From Oceanisphaera psychrotolerans (GTDB lineage: Bacteria > Pseudomonadota > Gammaproteobacteria > Enterobacterales > Aeromonadaceae), in NCBI RefSeq assembly GCF_001870485.1, contig NZ_MDKE01000070.1, positions 51,640 to 115,639 on the forward strand: 64,000 nt of DNA. The letters run 5' to 3'. The position numbers and the translations under genes are program-made. Shown in pieces: positions 58,566 to 64,000 of this stretch (positions within the stretch are counted from its first letter, which is position 1; each line of letters starts with the position of its first letter). The notes beneath the pieces are model-generated. The model did no database searches. It was given only the letters and a program-made list of their open reading frames with translations, and had not been told where the DNA came from.

Positions 58566-58856
58566 TCAGCACACTTCGCTTAATGCCAGCGCCACCATAT
58601 CCGTCCTGTCTCCCGTATCCACCCGTATCACGGTCGCCACCGCCATCAACGGTTCTACACCGGCATCCACCGATGGCAGCACCAGCCGCCATTCCTGTCC
58701 CAGCTGACATTGACCAGCGGCGACCTCCATCAAGACCCCTTCGGCACTGAGATTACGGCAAATCCCTTCTACTCTGGCGCTGGTCGTGGCCAGAATAATC
58801 CTGGCGTTGAGCTGCATTCGGCTGAATAGTCGTTGTTCCTCATGAGCGGGTATCAT
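58566..58856 (-). CDS. PilZ domain protein (cyclic-di-GMP binding)
   Basis: 96 residues. The c-di-GMP motif is present: R in EEQRLFSRMQLN and the RNLSAEGVLME form of (D/N)xSxxG at about 34-43. Single-domain PilZ proteins are c-di-GMP receptors or adaptors. Its target cannot be told from the context. Confidence 0.85.
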   Translation of the reverse strand: MIPAHEEQRLFSRMQLNARIILATTSARVEGICRNLSAEGVLMEVAAGQCQLGQEWRLVLPSVDAGVEPLMAVATVIRVDTGDRTDMVALALSEVC

Positions 58857-58933
58857 CCTTCACCTTCCTTACGAGACTGTGATTGACAAGAAACTGGTTT
58901 AGCAAAACGAATCGCCCTACAATAGCGTCCATT

Positions 58934-59010
58934 CTAAACGGGGTGCGGCCAGCCGCTGAGATCATACTCGTGCATCCTCCCCCGGATCGTGCCGGCGCAG
59001 GAATCCAAGC
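58934..59010 (+). ncRNA. TPP riboswitch (thi box) before thiBPQ
   Basis: Contains ACGGGGTGC (58937-58945), GCTGAGAT (58955-58962) and the final GGATCGTGCCGGCGCAGG (58984-59001), the conserved thi-box blocks, in order. It ends about 35 bases before the thiB start, fitting translational control of the thiamine transport operon. Confidence 0.88.
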
Positions 59011-59044
59011 TCTCGGCCTTCCCCCCATCTACAAGGAGTGGCCC

Positions 59045-60028
59045 GTGAACAAGTTCCTGATTGCCCTGTCTTTGCTTGCTGCCGGTCAGGCCGCAGCGCA
59101 AACACCGACCCTGACCATCTATACCTATAGCTCATTTGCGTCCGATTGGGGGCCGGGGCCGGCCATCAAGCAGGCCTTTGAAGCCGAATGCGACTGCCAG
59201 CTTGAGTGGGTGGCACTGGATGACGGTGTCTCCATCCTCAACCGGTTGCGGCTGGAAGGCCGCAATACCAGGGCCGATATCGTGCTGGGGCTCGACAACA
59301 ACCTGCTGCAGTCCGCCAAAAGCACCGGCTTGCTGGCAGAACATGGCCAGTCGCTGGACGGCATCACCGTACCCGGCGGCTGGACCGACACCACTTTTGT
59401 GCCCTACGACTATGGTTATTTCGCCTTTATCTACAACGCCGACAAGCTCGAGCAACCTCCGCAGAGCTTCGCCGAGCTGCTCGAACGGCCCGAACTGACT
59501 CTGCTGTATCAGGATCCGCGTACCAGCACACCAGGCCAGGGACTGATGCTGTGGGTACAGAAGCTGTATGGCGATGAGGCACCGGCGGTGTGGCAGAACC
59601 TGGCCAAGCGGACCGTATCGGTCACCAAAGGCTGGAGCGAATCCTACGGCATGTTCCTCAAGGGCGAAGCGGATCTGGTGCTGTCATACACCACCTCTCC
59701 GGCCTATCACATCGAGGCCGAGCAAAGCACCCAGTATCGGGCCGCCGGCTTCGAGGAGGGTCACTACCTGCAGGTGGAAGTCGCCGCCCGGGTCAATAGC
59801 AGCAAAGAGCCAGAACTGGCCGCACAATTTATGCAGTTTATGATCAGCCCCGCCTTTCAGCAGCACATTCCTGCCGGCAACTGGATGTACCCGGTGATCG
59901 AAACTCCCTTGCCCGCCGGGTTCGATGCCCTGGTTAGCCCCGAACACAGCCTCAGCTTCAGTGCCGAAGAAGTGGCCGAGCAACGCAGCGGCTGGCTCCG
60001 ACAGTGGCTGGGTGCCGTCACCCGCTGA
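59045..60028 (+). CDS. thiB: Thiamine ABC transporter substrate-binding protein
   Basis: 327 residues. The start is GTG at 59045, after CAAGGAG; it opens a signal peptide (VNKFLIALSLLAAGQAAAQ) with mature TPTLTIYTYSSFASDWGPG. Family features: IVLGLDNNLLQSAKS and TKGWSESYGMFLKGEADLVLSYTTSPAYH. It binds thiamine and its phosphates in the periplasm. Its stop overlaps the thiP ATG (TGATG). Confidence 0.96.
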   Translation: MNKFLIALSLLAAGQAAAQTPTLTIYTYSSFASDWGPGPAIKQAFEAECDCQLEWVALDDGVSILNRLRLEGRNTRADIVLGLDNNLLQSAKSTGLLAEHGQSLDGITVPGGWTDTTFVPYDYGYFAFIYNADKLEQPPQSFAELLERPELTLLYQDPRTSTPGQGLMLWVQKLYGDEAPAVWQNLAKRTVSVTKGWSESYGMFLKGEADLVLSYTTSPAYHIEAEQSTQYRAAGFEEGHYLQVEVAARVNSSKEPELAAQFMQFMISPAFQQHIPAGNWMYPVIETPLPAGFDALVSPEHSLSFSAEEVAEQRSGWLRQWLGAVTR

Positions 60029-61629
60029 TGTCCCGGAAATACTGGTGGGTACCAGGCGGCCTCAGCCTGCTTGGTATCCTGCTGCTGACGGCAGGGCCCA
60101 TTACCGCCCTGTTGGTGCAAAGCAGCCAGAGCAGCCTGTCACGGTTGTTCCATGACAGCTACCTGCATCATGTCGTCTGGTTCAGCTTCTATCAGGCGCT
60201 GCTGTCTACTCTGCTGAGTCTGCTGCTGGCCATTCCTCTGGCTCAGGCGATGTCTCGGCGTCAGTTTCCGGGCCGGGGGCTGTTATTGCGGCTGTTCGGG
60301 CTGTCATTGGTGCTGCCGGTGATCCTGGTGGTATTTGGCATCGTCACCGTGCATGGCCGCCAGGGTTGGGTGAACCAGCTGCTGCAGTCTCTGGGGTTCG
60401 AGTCTGTCGGTTACCTCTATGGCCTCTCCGGCATACTGCTGGCCCACGTGTTCTTCAACATGCCGCTGGCGGCCCGTATCCTGTTGCAGGCCATCGAGGC
60501 CATACCGGCCAGTCACTGGCGGATGGCCAGCCAGCTCGGCTTTAGTGGCTGGCAGCTGTTCCGCTGGCTGGAGTGGCCGATGATCAGAGGCGCGTTGCCG
60601 GCCCTGGCCAGCATGATTTTCATGCTCTGTTTCACCAGTTTCGCCACCGTGATGGCCCTGGGCGGCGGCCCAAAATCCACCACTCTGGAAGTGGCCATTT
60701 ATCAGGCTCTGCGTTTCGATTTCGATCTGCCGCTGGCCGGCATGCTCGCCTTGCTGCAACTGTTGTTCTGCAGCGGCTTTCTGTGGTTGCAATACGGGCT
60801 GACCAGGGCCTCACCGGAACAGCACGCCAGAGCGGAAGTCGCGATTCGCCCGGACCGGGGGGTTATCGGGGTACGCCTGTGGGATGCCCTGGTACTGACC
60901 CTGTGCCTGGGACTGTTCCTGCCTCCCTTGCTGGCCATTATCGGCAGCGGACTCAATCCTCGACTGTGGGCGGCACTGAGCTCATCTTTGTTGTGGCAGA
61001 CCACCCTCACCTCGGTGATCATTGCCGGTGGCGCGGCGCTGCTGTCGCTGCTGCTGACACTGGGATTGCTCGGCAGCAGCCGCTATCTGCGGCTGCAGCT
61101 GCAGCGCAGGCGGAGCGCCGCCATGATGGAAGCCGCCGGCTCCGTTATCCTGGTGCTACCGGCAGTGGTGCTCTCCACCGGGCTCTTTATTCTGCTGCGC
61201 GATATTGCCGATGTGTTTACTCTGGGCCCGGTGCTGGTCTTACTGGTCAACGCGTTGATGGCACTGCCTTATGGACTGCGCGCCTTGCAGCAGCCAATGG
61301 ACCACGTCGCCCGCCAGTATGATCGGCTCTGCACCAGCCTCGATATTCAGGGGCTGGCCCGGCTAAGGCTGGTGGAGTGGCCCCAGTTGCGCAAACCGCT
61401 GGCGCTGGCATTGGCGCTGGCGATGATGTTGTCGCTCGGCGATCTCAGCGCCATTGCCCTCTTCGGCAGCCAGTCGCTGCAAACCCTGCCCTGGCTGTTG
61501 TATCAACAACTGGGCAACTATCAGATGATAGATGCCGCCGCCACCGCCCTGGTGCTGTTGCTGCTGAGTCTGGGATTATTTGGCTTGATAGAAGGCGTGC
61601 TGGGAGGCAAAGATGCTGCAACTGAATAA
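60028..61629 (+). CDS. thiP: Thiamine ABC transporter permease
   Basis: 533 residues, two six-helix permease halves (about 1-260 and 290-533), each with an EAA loop such as EAIPASHWRMASQLGFSGW. The first helix begins MSRKYWWVPGGLSLLGILLL. Membrane part of the ThiBPQ importer; overlaps thiQ by 17 bases. Confidence 0.95.
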   Translation: MSRKYWWVPGGLSLLGILLLTAGPITALLVQSSQSSLSRLFHDSYLHHVVWFSFYQALLSTLLSLLLAIPLAQAMSRRQFPGRGLLLRLFGLSLVLPVILVVFGIVTVHGRQGWVNQLLQSLGFESVGYLYGLSGILLAHVFFNMPLAARILLQAIEAIPASHWRMASQLGFSGWQLFRWLEWPMIRGALPALASMIFMLCFTSFATVMALGGGPKSTTLEVAIYQALRFDFDLPLAGMLALLQLLFCSGFLWLQYGLTRASPEQHARAEVAIRPDRGVIGVRLWDALVLTLCLGLFLPPLLAIIGSGLNPRLWAALSSSLLWQTTLTSVIIAGGAALLSLLLTLGLLGSSRYLRLQLQRRRSAAMMEAAGSVILVLPAVVLSTGLFILLRDIADVFTLGPVLVLLVNALMALPYGLRALQQPMDHVARQYDRLCTSLDIQGLARLRLVEWPQLRKPLALALALAMMLSLGDLSAIALFGSQSLQTLPWLLYQQLGNYQMIDAAATALVLLLLSLGLFGLIEGVLGGKDAATE

Positions 61630-62308
61630 CCTCTGCTCCCGTTACCCGGAGCAGGAGCTGTGCTTTTCTCTCACCGCCGACGCCGGTGAAATCACCGCCC
61701 TTATCGGCCCCAGCGGAGCCGGAAAGTCCACCCTGCTGGCCATGGTCGGCGGCTTTACCCCCATTGATTCGGGACAACTGCTGCACGATGGCCGCGAATT
61801 ATTGTCACTCACCCCGGCACAAAGACCCATCACCACGCTATTCCAGGACAACAACCTGTTCTGGCACATGACGGTATATCAGAATATCGCCATCGGCCTG
61901 TCCCCTACCTTGCGGCTGACACCGGTACAAAAGGCCACCGTTGAACAGGTCGCCGGTCAGGTAGGTATCGAGATGCTGTTGCATCGTAAGCCTTCGAGCC
62001 TTTCCGGCGGGCAGCAACAAAGGGTGGGGCTGGCTCGCTGCCTGGCACGCAGACAGCCGGTACTGCTGCTGGATGAACCCTTTTCCGCCCTGGATCCGGC
62101 TTTGCGTTTCGAACTGCTGGAGCTGCTACGCTCGCAAACCGATCAGCTGCAGCTCACCGTCCTGCTGGTCACCCATCATCCGGACGAGGCCGCCAGAGTA
62201 GCCGATAGCATCGCTTTCGTGCATGACGGGCACATTCTGGAGCAGGGAGCAAGGGAGCTGCTGTCCGCTCCCCGCACCGAAGAACTGAAGGCCTATCTCG
62301 GCCGTTAG
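61613..62308 (+). CDS. thiQ: Thiamine ABC transporter ATP-binding protein
   Basis: 231 residues. Walker A GPSGAGKST, signature LSGGQQQRVGLARCLARR, Walker B LLLDEPFSALDP and H-loop VTHHPDEA. Energises thiamine import. Its stop codon (62306-62308) overlaps by two bases the stop of the phoH-like gene on the other strand. Confidence 0.96.
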   Translation: MLQLNNLCSRYPEQELCFSLTADAGEITALIGPSGAGKSTLLAMVGGFTPIDSGQLLHDGRELLSLTPAQRPITTLFQDNNLFWHMTVYQNIAIGLSPTLRLTPVQKATVEQVAGQVGIEMLLHRKPSSLSGGQQQRVGLARCLARRQPVLLLDEPFSALDPALRFELLELLRSQTDQLQLTVLLVTHHPDEAARVADSIAFVHDGHILEQGARELLSAPRTEELKAYLGR

Positions 62309-63682
62309 AGGTTTTCTTCCGCGAAGGAAGCCAGGCGGCTGCGAACCACTCCATTGAGGTAGATGTTGGCGCTGCCTTCGAAGTCCTTGAAGCGCTCGAC
62401 GATGTAAGTCAGCCCGGAGGTCACCGGGGTCAGATAGTTAGAGTCAATCTGGGCCAGATTGCCCGAGCACACCAGCTTTGTGCCTTCACCGCAGCGGGTG
62501 ATGATGGTCTTGAGCTGGGAGGCGGTCAGATTCTGGCATTCATCCAGCAGCACAAAGGTGTTCTGAATACTGCGCCCACGCATGAAATTGACCGATTTGA
62601 ACTGGATATTGGCCTTACCCATGATGTAGCTGAGCGAGCCGTCCATGCATTCATCCTGCTTGTGCAGCACTTCCAGAGTGTCGGTGATGGCCGCCAGCCA
62701 GGGGGCCATTTTTTCTTCTTCCGTGCCCGGCAGGAAGCCGATACTCTCGGCAATCTCCGGGGTGTTACGCGTGACAATCACCCGATCATAGATGCCTTTC
62801 TCGATGGTCATCTCCAGTGCCGATGCCATCGCCAGCAGGGTCTTGCCACAGCCCGCAGGCCCCGTCAGGATCACCAGCTCGATATTGGGGTCAAGCAACG
62901 CATCCAGTGCCATGGCTGGTAAATATTCTTGGGATGAATGCCCCATGCCTTCCGTCCCATCATCCGCTCCCACCCCAGATCGACGAAACGAACCTTGCCA
63001 GCGGCCTTATCCAGTACCCGGCCGGCAAAGTCGTTGGTATCATCGATCAGATACTGGTTGATGTGGGCTCCCGGCAACAGCTCCTCGGCTACCGTATGGA
63101 TGACCTCTCGGCCGTGGGTTTCGCTTTCGCACTCGCCCACCTTTTCCCAGAAACTGCTTTCCTGATGATAGAACCCCTTCGCTAACAAACGGATATCATC
63201 GATCAGCTGATCAGAGCGGTAGTCCTCCACATATTGCAGGCCGGCGCCCTTGGCCTTGAGCCGCATATTGATGTCTTTGGTGACCAGTACCGCCATGCCT
63301 TCCGTGGTATGTTTTTGCAGATAGAGCGCGGTATTGATAATGCGATTATCGGCTTCGTCATCGGTAAACACCGCATAGCCTTCCGGCAGATGTCTGTCGG
63401 TGATAATGGCAATGGAGCCAGAGGCTCATCGTCCTTGAGCCCTAACGGCACCCCGGCCACAATCTGTTCCGGGGTTGCATCATGAAAAATATCCTCCAGC
63501 GTCCGAATGGCCACCCGCGCATCGCGACTGACATCTTTTTGCCGATCTTTGATCCGATCCAGCTCTTCGAGCACCGTCATGGGAATGACGACGTTATGTT
63601 CCTTGAAAGAATAAATGGAGAGGGGTTCGTGCAGCAGTACGTTGGTATCAAGAATAAAGCGTTTACGGTCATTGTCGTCCAT
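62305..63682 (-). pseudogene. PhoH-like ATPase with N-terminal PIN domain, two frameshifts
   Basis: An intact version would have about 459 residues. The N-terminal PIN ribonuclease domain (frame 63682 to about 63418: RFILDTNVLLHEPLSIYSFKEHNVVIPMTVLEELD) continues in a second frame (63418 to about 62915: YAVFTDDEADNRIINTALYLQKH, VLVTKDINMRLKAK). A third frame (62915-62305) carries the PhoH ATPase with Walker A TGPAGCGKTLLA and FVLLDECQN. One base is missing at each junction: CTGGGCTCC reads CTGGCTCC near 63418, CAGGCCATG reads CAGCCATG near 62915. With both restored the protein is continuous, so error is likely. The gene is the YlaK-type PIN-PhoH toxin-like RNA helicase/RNase. Confidence 0.88.
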
Positions 63683-63911
63683 AGACATGCTCCCTCGGGC
63701 TTAGCCCATATCATGGTCATTGCCCAGTTAAAGCACGGTGCAATGACAGCTTTATTACAACCTAACGCTATGACTTTTTACGCTTTCCGGCAAGCATTTA
63801 TGTCTGATAGATAACGATGAATGAGTGTCATCTCACTAAGCGGTCAATTAACGAGCTAAAGCGGTGATTGGGGAAGTAGTCAGGGAGTGAGGAGATGATA
63901 GACCAACAACG

Positions 63912-63945
63912 GAAAAAGCCCGACTCTTTCGAATCGGGCTTTTTG
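63912..63945 (-). terminator. rRNA operon terminator
   Basis: Perfect stem with arms AAAAAGCCCGA / TCGGGCTTTTT around a short loop, seven bases beyond the mature 5S end on the minus strand; the typical ending of a gammaproteobacterial rrn operon. The 220 bases 63683-63911 hold no gene. Confidence 0.93.
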
Positions 63946-63951
63946 ATTGGG

Positions 63952-64000
63952 TGCCTGGCAGTGACCTACTTTCACATGGCAGCTGCCACACTATCATCGG
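63952..64000 (-). rRNA. rrf: 5S ribosomal RNA, 3' part
   Basis: The last 49 bases, read on the minus strand, run CCGATGATAGTGTGG to GGTCACTGCCAGGCA, the 3' half of a gammaproteobacterial 5S rRNA including the final helix partner CTGCCAGGCA. The rest of the gene and of the rrn operon lies outside the window. Confidence 0.97.

Overview
The window looks like chromosomal DNA of a marine gammaproteobacterium, most likely an Aeromonadales member of the Oceanimonas/Oceanisphaera/Zobellella kind. This placement is inferred from the str operon with tusBCD, ridA and a YheO-type gene beside it, the ilvIH/leuABCD layout, the Fur-controlled bfd, the GC-rich coding bias and a 5S rRNA end. No taxonomic search was possible.

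Bases 1-41,100 are a catabolic region in which two themes alternate. The first is organosulfonate breakdown. It has a DHPS (sulfopropanediol) dehydrogenase hpsN, an L-cysteate sulfo-lyase cuyA with a divergent LysR regulator, and the start of a DegT-type aminotransferase. A second block holds a TRAP transporter (dctPQM) with a UspA protein, a small Pta with a DUF6506 protein, sulfoacetaldehyde acetyltransferase xsc, a MocR-type regulator (tauR) and a taurine dehydrogenase pair (tauXY). Together these would take taurine to acetyl-CoA plus sulfite, and DHPS or cysteate toward pyruvate plus sulfite and ammonia. The second theme is purine breakdown: guanine deaminase, XdhABC, 5-hydroxyisourate hydrolase, OHCU decarboxylase, PuuE allantoinase, an AllA-type ureidoglycolate lyase, an AzgA-type purine permease, a FadR-type GntR regulator and a RutR-like TetR regulator. 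Possible operators for the last two can be seen. Between these blocks lie a SulP anion transporter, an orphan CobS/CobT-like AAA+/VWA pair, a degenerate aldehyde dehydrogenase without its catalytic cysteine, and several conserved proteins of unknown function.

Bases 41,300-64,000 are mostly housekeeping: mgsA, bfd with a Fur box, the str operon (rpsL-rpsG-fusA-tuf), tusBCD, ridA, a YheO/DauR regulator, ilvIH, the leucine operon with its attenuator and leader peptide, a TPP-riboswitch-controlled thiBPQ operon, a PhoH/PIN ATPase and the 3' end of a 5S rRNA gene.

Eight genes (AI-2E transporter, allA, puuE, xsc, guaD, ilvI, leuC and the phoH-like gene, which has two lesions) carry single-base deletions that break the reading frame. 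All nine can be explained as loss of one G from a G-run followed by C on one strand. Because housekeeping genes are hit, and because restoring one base always gives a full-length protein, the most economical reading is systematic consensus error rather than gene decay. These loci are typed as pseudogenes only because the frame is broken as given.
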